Shown: positions 8,476-17,394, counted from the first letter of the stretch. The stretch is DNA of 64,000 nt from Microthrix sp041394405 (GCA_041394405.1 JAWKIF010000008.1:62001-126000); one strand, 5' to 3'. Program-made: numbers and translations. Notes: generated by a model from the sequence alone, not told the origin.

Positions 8476-9861
8476 GTGCGCAGAACCACTCGCACGCCGG
8501 TGGCACTGGCGGTGGCGGCCGTAGCACTGCTGGTGGTGGCCGGCTGTTCCGACGAGCAGAACGGGGCGGTGGGCTCTGCGTCCACTCCGGACGATGAGCT
8601 CGCCTATGCCTCGCCCCTGGCGGAGCGCTTGAACCTGGGCAACGCCCCCGACATGGCCACCGCCCAGCAGGAGAAGACGGCCGAGTGCATGGCCGATCGA
8701 GGCTGGGACTACACGCCCATTCCCATTCCCGGCGGGTTCGAGGAGGAGCTGGGCAGCCTGGACGAGTACGCCCAGCTCTTCGACGAGAAGTTCCGCACCA
8801 AGTTCGGCTACGGGGCATCCACCATCTATGGCGAGGACGGCCGCTACGTGGACGGGGCGCCGGGCAACTCGGTGCTTCCGTTGGTCGACGACCCCAACCA
8901 GAGCTACGTCGAGTCGCTGTCGCCCGAGGAGCAGGCCCGATACTTGGAGGACCTCTTGGGCTCGTCGATGGTCGGCGAGACGCTGCCTGGCGACGACGCT
9001 GCCGCCGAGGGACCGGCAGGGTTCCCGGGTGACGCACCTGCCGATGCCGATCCCACAGCCAGCGCCGATCCCACAGCCAGCGCCGATCCCAACGCGGGCA
9101 GCGACAGCGACCTGGGGGCCGGAGAGCCGGGGGCGGGGGATGCGCCCGCCGACGGGGCCGCCGACCAGGGTGATCCGGGGTTCGGCCTGGACGACCTGGA
9201 GGGTTCCTGCACCCTGGCGGGTCTGGGCGCCGACAGCGGCAAGGACCTGGAGCGCATGGAACAGCTGGGGTCGAAGCTCGAGGCTGCGGGCGAGGACACC
9301 GGCATCGGTAGCACCGCCGACCTGGTGGAGAACTCCCCCGAGCTGGCCGAGGCCCAGCAGGCGTGGGCGGCCTGCATGGACGACGCGGGCTTCGAGGTGA
9401 AGTCGGTGGACGACCCCAAGGAGCAGCTGTCCAAGCGCACCGAGGAGATCATCTTCGCCGCCTTTGACGACCCCGAGCCGGATCTCGGAGCGGTGACCAC
9501 GGCCTCCCCGAACACGACCTCTCCCAGCACGGCGTCGCCAAGCGACGACGCGGCGACGGGCGGTGACCCCCAGGTGGGCGATGGCTCGGACGTGGTGGCG
9601 GGCGGGGATGAGGACGAGTCCTCCGCCGGGGCCGCCACCACCCGGGAGCAGGCGTTCAACCCGGCCGACGTCGACCTGGCGGCCCTGCGCAAGCTTCAGG
9701 CCGAGGAACTCGAGATGGCCCAGGCCGATCGCGACTGCCAGGCCGAGTTCTTTCGCCCCACCTACATCGAGGTGCGTCGGGACGCCGAGCAGAAGTTCGT
9801 GGACCGCAACGGCGAGTTGTTGGACGAGCTGGCCCAGCTGACCGGTCTGGGCGAGGAGTGA
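8476..9861 (+). CDS. Putative lipoprotein of a four-gene export operon
   Basis: This secreted protein of 461 residues has an N-terminal hydrophobic helix ending in a lipobox (VVAGC, lipidated C24). Mature regions around residues 55-160 and 380-460 are charged. They are separated by long Ala/Asp/Pro/Thr-rich low-complexity linkers, including an 18-bp repeat encoding ADPTAS. Two short C-x-x-x-G/D-type segments (ECMADRGWDY and ACMDDAGFEV) look like repeated modules. The GTG start is chosen because it begins the signal peptide and has GAGG upstream. Its stop overlaps the start of the membrane-fusion gene (GTGA). It is probably an envelope partner of that transporter; function unknown. Confidence 0.7.
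   Translation: MRRTTRTPVALAVAAVALLVVAGCSDEQNGAVGSASTPDDELAYASPLAERLNLGNAPDMATAQQEKTAECMADRGWDYTPIPIPGGFEEELGSLDEYAQLFDEKFRTKFGYGASTIYGEDGRYVDGAPGNSVLPLVDDPNQSYVESLSPEEQARYLEDLLGSSMVGETLPGDDAAAEGPAGFPGDAPADADPTASADPTASADPNAGSDSDLGAGEPGAGDAPADGAADQGDPGFGLDDLEGSCTLAGLGADSGKDLERMEQLGSKLEAAGEDTGIGSTADLVENSPELAEAQQAWAACMDDAGFEVKSVDDPKEQLSKRTEEIIFAAFDDPEPDLGAVTTASPNTTSPSTASPSDDAATGGDPQVGDGSDVVAGGDEDESSAGAATTREQAFNPADVDLAALRKLQAEELEMAQADRDCQAEFFRPTYIEVRRDAEQKFVDRNGELLDELAQLTGLGEE
9046..9090 (+). repeat. 18-bp in-frame tandem repeat
   Basis: Two exact copies of GCCGATCCCACAGCCAGC plus a half copy encode ADPTAS repeats in the linker of the lipoprotein gene. Confidence 0.85.
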
Positions 9862-11147
9862 CCCCACGCCGCATCGCCGCCGGCGCCGTGGTGGTGTCGT
9901 TGTTGGCCGGTCTCGTGGGGTGGCTGGTGGGGCGCACCGTCGAGTCGCCCGCCGACGCCGCCCTCGACGCCACGGCCCCGGCCTCAGGGCCCATCACCGT
10001 GCCCGTCGAGCGCCGGGTGTTGTCGGCCGACCTTCGAGTCCGCGGCACCCTGGGTGCGGTCGACTCCACCGAGGTCACGCTGGCGCCCTCCGAGATCGGC
10101 TCGACCGACACGGTGGTGGTTCGTGCCCCCGCCCAGGGCGACCCGGTGGCGGAGGGCGACGTGATCATGGAGGTGGGCAACCGCCCGGTGATTGCGCTGG
10201 GCGGCGACCTGCCCATGTACCGAGACCTGGGGCCCGGCGACCTGGGTGACGACGTGTTGCTGGTGGAGTCGGCCCTGGCACGCCTGAACTACTTCGAGGG
10301 CGCCCCGAACGACACCTGGGACGATGCCACCTCCGCTGCCGTGCAGCGGCTCTATGACGACCGGGGATTCACACCCGTCGCCGCATCGCCCGAGCTGACC
10401 CAGGAGATCGCACAGCTGAACGCCGAGGCCGACGCCGCCGCCAAGGGCGGCGACGCGCAGGCATTGGCCGAAGCAGAGGCGGCGCTGGGCAGCGCGCGGG
10501 CGAAGGCGGCCGCCCGGCTGCCCGCCAACGAGGTAGTGCTGGTTCCCCGCCTGCCGGCCCGGGTGGCCAAGGTTGCGGTTCGGCGCGGCTCCACGATCGA
10601 CGGGGCCGTGATGACCCTGGCCTCCGAGGTGCCCCAGATCCGCTCCTCGGTCGCCGAGGTGGATCGCAAGCTGGTGAAACCCGACCAGACCGCAACGGCC
10701 GAGCTGACCGACAGCGGCGAACGCTTCGACGCCACGGTGGTGTCCGTTGCCGATGAGCCCGGCACCGGGGGTGCCGGCCCCGAGCGCTACGCCGTCACGC
10801 TCTCGCCCAAGGACCCACCGGCCAACAGCTTCGGCGCCGATGTCACCCTGACCCTGCGCGTGCGCAGCACCGACGACCCGGTGCTCGTGGTGCCCGCCGC
10901 TGCGCTGTCGCTGGCGGGCGACGGCACCACCCGGGTGACGGTGCTCGACGGCGACTCCACCGCCTCGGTGGAGGTTGAACCCGGGCTGACCGCCGGCGGC
11001 CTGGTGGAACTCACGCCGACCAAGAAGGGGTCGCTCGTCGAGGGCGACGAGGTGGTGGTGGGCACTGCGGACGGCGAGCCGCTCCCGGACACCTCGACGT
11101 CGACCTCGTCGACCGACGAGCGCGGCGCCGGCCCCGATGGGTCCTGA
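9858..11147 (+). CDS. Membrane-fusion (HlyD/MacA-like) protein with a peptidoglycan-binding domain
   Basis: This 429-residue periplasmic-adaptor-type protein has one N-terminal membrane helix (residues 5-27) and a beta/lipoyl-like segment (about 45-115). A peptidoglycan-binding 1-type insert (about 118-170, with the LGDDV-LVESALARLNYF and AAVQRLYDDRGF motifs) and a coiled-coil-rich stretch (180-220) follow. A C-terminal beta-barrel domain (230-400) ends the fold. The arrangement matches actinobacterial adaptors that pair with MacB-like ABC transporters. The GTG start overlaps the lipoprotein stop, and its end overlaps the ATPase start by 11 bases. It probably links the permease to the cell wall; the cargo is unknown. 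Confidence 0.83.
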   Translation: MTPRRIAAGAVVVSLLAGLVGWLVGRTVESPADAALDATAPASGPITVPVERRVLSADLRVRGTLGAVDSTEVTLAPSEIGSTDTVVVRAPAQGDPVAEGDVIMEVGNRPVIALGGDLPMYRDLGPGDLGDDVLLVESALARLNYFEGAPNDTWDDATSAAVQRLYDDRGFTPVAASPELTQEIAQLNAEADAAAKGGDAQALAEAEAALGSARAKAAARLPANEVVLVPRLPARVAKVAVRRGSTIDGAVMTLASEVPQIRSSVAEVDRKLVKPDQTATAELTDSGERFDATVVSVADEPGTGGAGPERYAVTLSPKDPPANSFGADVTLTLRVRSTDDPVLVVPAAALSLAGDGTTRVTVLDGDSTASVEVEPGLTAGGLVELTPTKKGSLVEGDEVVVGTADGEPLPDTSTSTSSTDERGAGPDGS

Positions 11148-11886
11148 GGCGGCGGCTGACGCCCAAACCGCCCCCCTGGTCGAACTCGATGGCGTGTGGC
11201 GCACCATGGAGGGTGATCCGCCCATCCACGCGGTCGCCGACGTCTCGCTTCGCATCGAGCGGGGCGAGTGGTGGTCGGTCACCGGGGCATCGGGCTCGGG
11301 CAAGTCCACCCTGCTCAATCTGATCGGGTGTCTCGACCGCCCCACGGAGGGCACCTACCGTTTCGATGGAATGGACGTGGCCGAGCTGGACGATGCCCGG
11401 CGGGCCGGCCTTCGAGCTCACCGCCTGGGTTTCGTCTTTCAGGGGTTTCACCTGATGAGCTCCCGCAGCGCCACCGACAACGTGGCCGTGGCAGACCTGT
11501 ACCGCCGCGGCGACCGCCGCGACCGGCGGGAGCGGGCCCGCGAGGCCCTGCGGCGCGTCGGGCTGGGCGACCGGCTCGATGCCGACGTCACCAAGCTGTC
11601 GGGCGGTGAGCGCCAGCGAGTGGCCATCGCCCGGGCCCTGCTGGGCCGCCCCGACCTGCTGTTGTGCGACGAGCCCACCGGCAACCTCGACTCGGGCACC
11701 ACCGCCGAGGTTCTCGACCTGCTGGACCAACTGCACGCCGACGGTCAGACGCTGCTGGTGGTGACCCACGAGGCCGACGTGGCGCGGCGGGCGGGGGCGT
11801 CGGCCGAGATGACCGACGGCGCCTTGGTGGTGACCCGCAGCCCGGGCGCCGCCGAGCCGGTCGGGGCACAGGCGGGTGCGACGTGA
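11137..11886 (+). CDS. ABC transporter ATP-binding protein (MacB/LolD type)
   Basis: This 249-residue nucleotide-binding subunit has Walker A GASGSGKST near residue 49. The Q-loop is VFQGFHL near 107, the signature LSGGERQ near 155, and Walker B LLLCDEPTGNLD near 173; an H-loop (VTHE) follows. The GNLDS signature is typical of the MacB/LolD/FtsE group that drives FtsX-like permeases. It sits directly between the adaptor and the permease and overlaps both. Confidence 0.92.
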   Translation: MGPEAAADAQTAPLVELDGVWRTMEGDPPIHAVADVSLRIERGEWWSVTGASGSGKSTLLNLIGCLDRPTEGTYRFDGMDVAELDDARRAGLRAHRLGFVFQGFHLMSSRSATDNVAVADLYRRGDRRDRRERAREALRRVGLGDRLDADVTKLSGGERQRVAIARALLGRPDLLLCDEPTGNLDSGTTAEVLDLLDQLHADGQTLLVVTHEADVARRAGASAEMTDGALVVTRSPGAAEPVGAQAGAT

Positions 11887-13169
11887 CCACCGAAGCCCAT
11901 CCGTGCCCTGAGGACGGCTCGGCGCCCGCACTGCCGCAACGATCGGGCCTGGCACTGGTGGACCTGGCCGACGAGGCGCTGGCCTCCGCCTTCGCTCGCC
12001 CGGGTCGGGCCATGCTGACGGCCCTTGGCACGGTTCTGGGCATCGTCACGCTGGTGGCCACGGCGGGCCTCAGCCGCACGGCGGGTCAGCAGATCGTGGA
12101 CCGTTTCGACGAGTTGGCGGCCTCCACCGTGGACGTCGAGCCCGCTACCGTGCCCGGCGGGGTCGACGGCGATCGGCGGGTGGTGGTGGGCAACCCGCTG
12201 GGCTGGGACGCGCCCGCCCGCGTCGGGCGGCTGGCGGGCGTGGATGCGGCGGCCACCCTCAGCCCCATTCCGCTCGGGGAGGGACAGCAGATCTCGGCGG
12301 TGCCGGTGGATGACCCTTCGGCGCCCAACGTGGCGCCGCCGCCGTTGGTGGCCGCCTCGCCCGGCCTGCTTGCCGCCGTGCGGGGCAGCCTGGCCGAGGG
12401 TCGGTTCTTCGACGAGGGACACGACCGGCGGGGCGATCAGGTGGTCGTCATGGGGGCCGATGCCGCAACCGAGTTGGGCCTCACCCGCCTGTCGGCCTCC
12501 CCCGCCATCCTCATCGGCGACGACCCCTACTCGGTCATCGGCATCATCGACCGCACCGCCCGCAGGCGCGATCTGCTGGATTCGGTGGTGGTCCCCGAAG
12601 GCACGGCTCGGGCCCGCCTGGGCCTGGCCGCTCCGTCCGCGCTGGTGGCCGAGACCTCGGTGGGCGCTGCCGGGGCGGTCGCCGACCAGGCACCCTTGGC
12701 CTTGTCCCCCAACGACCCCGACCTGGTGACCGCCACGGCCGGGTGGGAGCCGGCGGATGTGCGCCGTGGCGTGGCCGAGGACGTCTCGGGCCTCTTCCTG
12801 GTGCTCGGCGGCGTCGCGCTGCTGGTGGGGGTGCTCGGCATCGCCAACGTCACGTTGGTGTCGGTGCTGGAGCGGGTGGGTGAGATCGGCCTGCGTCGCG
12901 CCTTGGGTGCCGGTCGCCGCCACATCGCCGCACAGTTCCTGGCCGAGAGTGCGCTGCTGGGCACCTTGGCGGGCATGGTGGGCTCGGCCACCGGCGTGGT
13001 GCTGACCGTGGCCGTGGCCACCAACCGCAACTGGACGCCGGTGATCGACCCGTGGTTGCCCGTGCTGGCGGTTGGCCTCGGCGCGCTTGCGGGCCTGCTG
13101 GCCGGCGCCTATCCGGCCTGGCGGGCCGCCCGCCTGCAGCCCGTCGAGGCCCTCAGATCCGCCACCTAG
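11883..13169 (+). CDS. FtsX/MacB-like ABC permease
   Basis: This 428-residue permease has one N-terminal membrane helix (about 38-60), a large extracytoplasmic domain (60-300) and three C-terminal helices (about 305-330, 355-385 and 395-415). It ends in the typical AYPAWRAARLQPVEALR motif of MacB-type permeases. The GTG start overlaps the ATPase stop (GTGA). With the preceding lipoprotein, adaptor and ATPase it forms a mechanotransmission-type export or envelope system. The last bases overlap the convergent DtxR gene at a CTAG. Confidence 0.9.
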   Translation: MTTEAHPCPEDGSAPALPQRSGLALVDLADEALASAFARPGRAMLTALGTVLGIVTLVATAGLSRTAGQQIVDRFDELAASTVDVEPATVPGGVDGDRRVVVGNPLGWDAPARVGRLAGVDAAATLSPIPLGEGQQISAVPVDDPSAPNVAPPPLVAASPGLLAAVRGSLAEGRFFDEGHDRRGDQVVVMGADAATELGLTRLSASPAILIGDDPYSVIGIIDRTARRRDLLDSVVVPEGTARARLGLAAPSALVAETSVGAAGAVADQAPLALSPNDPDLVTATAGWEPADVRRGVAEDVSGLFLVLGGVALLVGVLGIANVTLVSVLERVGEIGLRRALGAGRRHIAAQFLAESALLGTLAGMVGSATGVVLTVAVATNRNWTPVIDPWLPVLAVGLGALAGLLAGAYPAWRAARLQPVEALRSAT

Positions 13170-13897
13170 GCAGTGGCAGCGCGATGAGGCGTCACCAGGA
13201 TGCGTTCGCTGGCAAACGAGCCGATGCCAACGCTCTCACCCTCCACGGTGCCGCCCTCCGGCGCCTCTCGGTTGAGCGACACCGTGGCCGACCGGTCGGG
13301 CGACAACGCCACGAGGGTTCCGGAGTTACCGGGCTGCAGGTGGTGGTCCTCCAAGAACTCCAACATGCCCTCGGCAAACTCCAACTCCTCGGGGATTCGG
13401 GTGATGACAAAGCCGTCCCCCTCGGTGAGCTCGGAAAGCGGAACCAGGTCGAGTTGTCGGTAGTCGCTGCCGGGGATGGGGTTGCCGTGGGGACAGGTGG
13501 TCGGGTCGCCCAGCAGCTTGGTCATGGCATCCTCGACGGGTAGGGAGATGACGTGCTCCCACTTGCCCGCCTCCTGGTGGGCCAGCGCCCACGACAGCCC
13601 CAGCACGTCGGTGAGAAACCGTTCGGCCAGCCGGTGCCGGCGTACCACCTGTTCGGCCAACGCAGTTCCAACGTCGGTAAGGCCGATCTTCGACCCGTTT
13701 ACGGACAACAACCCCTCGGCCTCCATGCGGCGCACCATCTCCGATACGGCGGGGCGCGAGACGTCCAGTCGCTCGGCGATCCGGGCCTGGATGACGGCCA
13801 CGTCGTCCTCGCGCAGCTCGAAGATGGTCTCGCAGTATTCCTCAAATGCGGGGTGGTACTCGTGGGATCGGGCGTTCCCACGGGTCGAGGTCTGCAT
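13166..13897 (-). CDS. DtxR/MntR family metal-dependent regulator
   Basis: This 243-residue regulator has a winged helix (residues 20-75), a dimerisation/metal domain (80-150, with GKWEHVIS and DPTTCPHGNPIPG) and a C-terminal SH3/FeoA-like domain (160-235). It should repress or activate metal-uptake genes. Two DtxR ancillary/primary ligands appear changed: the Met10 position reads Glu (FEEYCETIFEL) and the Cys102 position reads Gly (EAGKWEH). The CPHG motif is shared with manganese-type members. Whether it senses iron or manganese is therefore open. A TACACT hexamer 6 bases before the ATG suggests a leaderless mRNA. Confidence 0.88.
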   Translation of the reverse strand: MQTSTRGNARSHEYHPAFEEYCETIFELREDDVAVIQARIAERLDVSRPAVSEMVRRMEAEGLLSVNGSKIGLTDVGTALAEQVVRRHRLAERFLTDVLGLSWALAHQEAGKWEHVISLPVEDAMTKLLGDPTTCPHGNPIPGSDYRQLDLVPLSELTEGDGFVITRIPEELEFAEGMLEFLEDHHLQPGNSGTLVALSPDRSATVSLNREAPEGGTVEGESVGIGSFASERILVTPHRAATA

Positions 13898-13903
13898 GGT
13901 GGC

Positions 13904-13909
13904 AGTGTA
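13904..13909 (-). promoter_or_regulatory. -10 element of the DtxR-family gene
   Basis: Minus-strand TACACT ends 6 bases before the ATG, with no ribosome-binding site. The identical hexamer and spacing occur at the bcp gene. It supports this start and a leaderless transcript. Confidence 0.5.
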
Positions 13910-13968
13910 GGCACGGCTGGCGTCCCCCGGCGCCGCACCGTGCAGCCGGGCCGGTCGTCAGCGCTGGG

Positions 13969-13974
13969 TACTCT
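13969..13974 (+). promoter_or_regulatory. -10 element of the methyltransferase gene
   Basis: TACTCT lies 8 bases before the ATG at 13983. There is no Shine-Dalgarno sequence, so a very short or absent leader is likely. Confidence 0.42.
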
Positions 13975-13982
13975 TGCGAACC

Positions 13983-14741
13983 ATGGCCGCTCCCTCAACC
14001 GACGCAGCCCCGCATTGGTTCGAAGGGCTGGCAGACCATATGGGCCCGGCCTACCTGCGCTATTCGTTCACCAAGGGCACGGTGCGAGAGGTGGACTCGT
14101 TGATGGAGTTGCTGGGGCTGGAGCCGGGCATGGCGTTGCTGGATGTGGGATGCGGCCCCGGCCGCCACGCCAACGAGTTCGCCCGGCGGGGCATCCGCGT
14201 CACGGGGGTGGACATCTCGGCCCGCTTCGTGGAGGTGGCCCGATCCGTTGCCGTCGCCGGGGCCACGTTCGTGCGCGCTGACGCCCGGACCCTGGGCTTC
14301 GACGCGTGTTTCGATGCGGCCATCTCGCTGTGCCAGGGGGCATTTGGGTTGGGCGGCCCGGCCGGCGATCCGGCCGATCCGCAGCTCCTGGAGCCCGACC
14401 TGGCGGTGCTTGGGGGCATCTGCGGATCGCTGGTGCCCGGAGGGCGCTGCGCCGTGTCGGCGTTCTCGGCCTACTTCCAGGTGGCGAACCTGGAGGAGCG
14501 CGACAGCTTTGATGCCGCGTCCGGCGTGAACCACGAACCCACGGAGGTGCGTTCCGAGGCGGGCGAGGCAGCCCCGGCCGACCTGTGGACCACGTGCTAC
14601 ACCCCCCGCGAGCTCCGCCTCCTGGCGGACCGTGCGGGCCTGGTCACCGACTCGATCGCCTCGGCGGACACCGGCACGTACCGCCCCCTGAACCCCAGCA
14701 TTGAAACGCCGGAGTTCCTCATGCTGGCGCACCGGCCATGA
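13983..14741 (+). CDS. SAM-dependent methyltransferase
   Basis: This 252-residue class I methyltransferase has motif I LLDVGCGPGRHANEFARRG near residue 50 and an acidic motif II (VTGVDIS). An ADAR segment for adenine binding follows. The N-terminal WFEGLADHMGPAYLRYSFTKGT segment is typical of a small actinobacterial group of unknown substrate. It overlaps the following DUF3152 gene by ATGA, so the two are co-expressed. The ATG at 13983 is chosen over an in-frame TTG nine bases upstream because of the TACTCT hexamer. Confidence 0.82.
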   Translation: MAAPSTDAAPHWFEGLADHMGPAYLRYSFTKGTVREVDSLMELLGLEPGMALLDVGCGPGRHANEFARRGIRVTGVDISARFVEVARSVAVAGATFVRADARTLGFDACFDAAISLCQGAFGLGGPAGDPADPQLLEPDLAVLGGICGSLVPGGRCAVSAFSAYFQVANLEERDSFDAASGVNHEPTEVRSEAGEAAPADLWTTCYTPRELRLLADRAGLVTDSIASADTGTYRPLNPSIETPEFLMLAHRP

Positions 14742-16354
14742 CGCGCACCGCATCCGGCAGGGCGCTGATGGCCGGCGTTGCCACGGCTGTGGTTGCTGGG
14801 GCGGCGGCGGCGGGCATGACCGCCTCCGCCGCGGGTGCCCAAGACCCCGGCAGCCCCCAGGAGGTGGCGCTGGCCTTCGAGTCGCAGGTGGACGACGTCA
14901 CCACCCAGCAGCTCCAAGAGACTGCGTTGGCCACGCTCGCAGACCCCCGGGGATGGACCCGCTCGGGGTTCTCGTTTACGGCCGACGCTGCCAGCCCGTA
15001 CCGGGTGATTCTGGCCGAGCCCGACGCGGTCGACCTGTTGTGTGCCCCGATCAAGACCGGCGGCACCCTCAGCTGCCAGAACGGCAACACGGTGGCGCTC
15101 AATGCCGATCGTTGGCGCACCGGGGTTGAGGGTTGGAGCGGCGACATCGACACGTTTCACCAGTACCAGGTGAACCACGAGGTCGGGCACCTCATCGGGC
15201 AGTTCCATCCGGCCAATCGCTGCCCCAACGCCGGCGAACCCGAGGCGATCATGGCGCCGCAGGCCAAGGGCCTGGAGGGTTGCGAGCCCAACGTCTGGCC
15301 GCTGGATTGGGAGGTGGTGCTGGCCGCTGCCCGGCCCGTGCTGCTGGCACCGGGCCCCGAGGTGGAGCCCGAGAACCGGGCGGTCAATCCCGGGGGAGGC
15401 ACCCCGGGAACCCTGCCGCCAGGCGGCGCCTCAACCACGGCCTCGACGACCGCCACCACGGCGGCCCCCGACGCGGCCGCTCCCCTCACCCAGGTGCCCC
15501 CGACCACGGTTGACGACGACACCACGGCAACCCTGGGCAACACTCCCTTGAGCGCGCCCCAGGGCGGGGCCGCGCTGAGCGATCCGCAGCTGGTGTCGGA
15601 CTCTGCGGCCCAGCGGGCGTCGGGCAACTCCACCGTGCCGCTGGTGGCGTTGCTGGTGCTCATCTCGCTCGCCATCGTGGGCCTGATCGTCGGGGTGGCG
15701 GTTCGATGGCGCCGAGCGGCGGCCCAGGCTCGCCTTGAGGCTGATGCCGATGCGGACATCGGCGATGGGACGGCGGGCGATGTACTGGCGAGCGGTGCGG
15801 CAAGCGGTTCGGCAAGCGGTGCGGCGGGCGTTGCAGCGGCAGGCCCAGCCGGCCCGAGCGCGGTTCCCGACGGCTCCGACGCGCTCCACCCGCTGGTAGG
15901 GGCGCCCGCCTCCGTGTCAGCGGGCGGTGCCTGGGAGCTGCGCGCCACGGGCAGCGCCCGTGGCCGGGACCGGGTGGCCTGGTTCGTTCCCCGCCGCTGG
16001 GGATCGGAGCACTCCGAGGCGTTGGCAGACGCGCTGGAGGAGCTGCTTGGCGATGCGCCGTCCACCCAGCGCGTGGCCGACGCCATCGCCGGCGTCATCC
16101 GAGCTCATCCAGAGCTGCGGCCGCGGGAGTCGGAGGGCGTCGGCGTCGTGGTGCTGGGTGACGACGATGTCGTGGCCGCCGCCTTCGGTGCCGCCGAGGT
16201 GGTGGAGCTGCGTTCCGGCCTGGCCAAGCCCGCCCGCCGACAGGGCGTGGCGCGGCTGCGCCGCCAGCCGGGCGCCGACCTCGAGGTGGACGTGGCCCCC
16301 GCCGGTGGCAGCACGCAGCGAGGTCGAATCCTCGTCAGCGAGCCGTCCAGCTAG
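14738..16354 (+). CDS. DUF3152 metalloprotease-like membrane protein
   Basis: This 538-residue protein has a signal peptide (about 1-34). An extracytoplasmic DUF3152 domain (40-205) contains a zinc-protease-like HEVGHLIGQFH motif near residue 148. A Thr/Ala/Pro-rich linker, one membrane helix (about 300-322: VALLVLISLAIVGLIVGVAV), an Ala/Gly/Ser-rich cytoplasmic linker and a C-terminal domain (about 405-538) follow. DUF3152 proteins are usually short and secreted, so the membrane anchor with an inside domain is unusual. The C-terminal domain is not recognisable. It is translationally coupled to the methyltransferase and converges on bioB at a shared CTAG. Confidence 0.75.
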   Translation: MTRTASGRALMAGVATAVVAGAAAAGMTASAAGAQDPGSPQEVALAFESQVDDVTTQQLQETALATLADPRGWTRSGFSFTADAASPYRVILAEPDAVDLLCAPIKTGGTLSCQNGNTVALNADRWRTGVEGWSGDIDTFHQYQVNHEVGHLIGQFHPANRCPNAGEPEAIMAPQAKGLEGCEPNVWPLDWEVVLAAARPVLLAPGPEVEPENRAVNPGGGTPGTLPPGGASTTASTTATTAAPDAAAPLTQVPPTTVDDDTTATLGNTPLSAPQGGAALSDPQLVSDSAAQRASGNSTVPLVALLVLISLAIVGLIVGVAVRWRRAAAQARLEADADADIGDGTAGDVLASGAASGSASGAAGVAAAGPAGPSAVPDGSDALHPLVGAPASVSAGGAWELRATGSARGRDRVAWFVPRRWGSEHSEALADALEELLGDAPSTQRVADAIAGVIRAHPELRPRESEGVGVVVLGDDDVVAAAFGAAEVVELRSGLAKPARRQGVARLRRQPGADLEVDVAPAGGSTQRGRILVSEPSS

Positions 16355-17382
16355 GCAATCCCGGCCTGGAGGCCGAGGCGATCGAGGAGCTCGCGGTCGC
16401 TGTTGCCCTCCGGGTTGTCGGTGGTCAACAACTTCTCGCCGTAGAAGATCGAGTCAGCGCCGGCGGTGAAGCACAGCGCCTGCAGCTCGTCGTTCATCTC
16501 GGTGCGACCGGCGCTGAGGCGAACGGCCGAGTCCGGCATCAGCAGCCGGGCCACGGCGATGGTGCGCACGAACTCGAAGCTGTCCATGGTGTCGCCAGTG
16601 GCCAGCGGCGTGCCCGGCACCTGCACCAGCTCGTTGATGGGCACCGACTCCGGGTGGGGGGCGAGGTTGGCCAGCGTCACCAACAGACCCACCCGGTCGG
16701 CCCGGGTTTCGCCCATGCCCACGATGCCTCCGCAGCACACCTTCATGCCGGCGCCCCGCACGGCGTCAATGGTCTCCAGCCGGTCGTCGTAGGTGCGGGT
16801 GGAGATGATCTCGGGGTAGTACTCGGGCGACGTGTCGAGGTTGTGGTTGTAGTAGTCCAACCCGGCGTCGGCCAGCGCGGTGGCCTGCTCGGCGGTGAGC
16901 ATGCCCAAGGTCATGCACGTCTCCAGGCCGAGGGCCTTGACGCCCTCGATCATGCGAGCAACCCGCTCGATGTCGCGGTCCTTGGGGGATCGCCAGGCGG
17001 CGCCCATGCAGAAGCGTTCGGCGCCCGCGGCCTTGGCGCGGCCTGCCGCCTCCAGCACCGAGTCGGTGTCCATCAGGGGCTCGGGCGTGAGGTCGGTGGT
17101 GTAGCGGGCCGCCTGGGGGCAATAGGCGCAGTCCTCGGGGCAGGCGCCGGTCTTGATCGACAGCAGGGTCGACAGCTGCACCGCGTTGGGTCGGCGATGC
17201 CGCCGATGGGTGTCCTGGGCACGCCAGAGCAGCTCGGTGAGCGGCAGCTCGAAGAGCGACTCGACCTCCCCGGGGGTCCAATCGTGACGCAGGGCGTCGG
17301 AGCTGGGCGTGTCGAGGCTGGGTGCGTCGGGATTGGGGGCCTGGGAGGGGGAGGATTCCAGCGTGCCGGCTTGCGGGTTCAT
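16351..17382 (-). CDS. bioB: Biotin synthase BioB
   Basis: This radical-SAM enzyme inserts sulfur into dethiobiotin. The 343-residue protein has the CxxxCxxC cluster motif at C81, C85 and C88 (CPEDCAYC). It also shows MGAAWRSPKDRD, YYNHNLDTS and the late SAGRTEMND motif with the [2Fe-2S]-ligand Arg. The ATG at 17382 is preferred over the GTG at 17415 because a GACACT hexamer lies exactly 6 bases upstream. The first 30 residues are a Ser/Pro-rich extension. Its stop overlaps the DUF3152 gene. No other bio gene is in the window. Confidence 0.95.
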   Translation of the reverse strand: MNPQAGTLESSPSQAPNPDAPSLDTPSSDALRHDWTPGEVESLFELPLTELLWRAQDTHRRHRRPNAVQLSTLLSIKTGACPEDCAYCPQAARYTTDLTPEPLMDTDSVLEAAGRAKAAGAERFCMGAAWRSPKDRDIERVARMIEGVKALGLETCMTLGMLTAEQATALADAGLDYYNHNLDTSPEYYPEIISTRTYDDRLETIDAVRGAGMKVCCGGIVGMGETRADRVGLLVTLANLAPHPESVPINELVQVPGTPLATGDTMDSFEFVRTIAVARLLMPDSAVRLSAGRTEMNDELQALCFTAGADSIFYGEKLLTTDNPEGNSDRELLDRLGLQAGIA

Positions 17383-17388
17383 CCCAGA

Positions 17389-17394
17389 AGTGTC
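17389..17394 (-). promoter_or_regulatory. Candidate -10 of bioB
   Basis: Minus-strand GACACT ends 6 bases before the ATG at 17382. A small inverted repeat, CCACA-N5-TGTGG (17410-17424), sits just upstream and could be an operator. It does not resemble known BirA or BioQ sites. Confidence 0.35.

Noticed and set aside
15950..16351. Possible PP2C-phosphatase-like domain at the C-terminus of the DUF3152 protein
   Set aside because: A few residues resemble a PP2C strand pattern, but the metal-binding Asp motifs are not visible. Left as an unknown domain.
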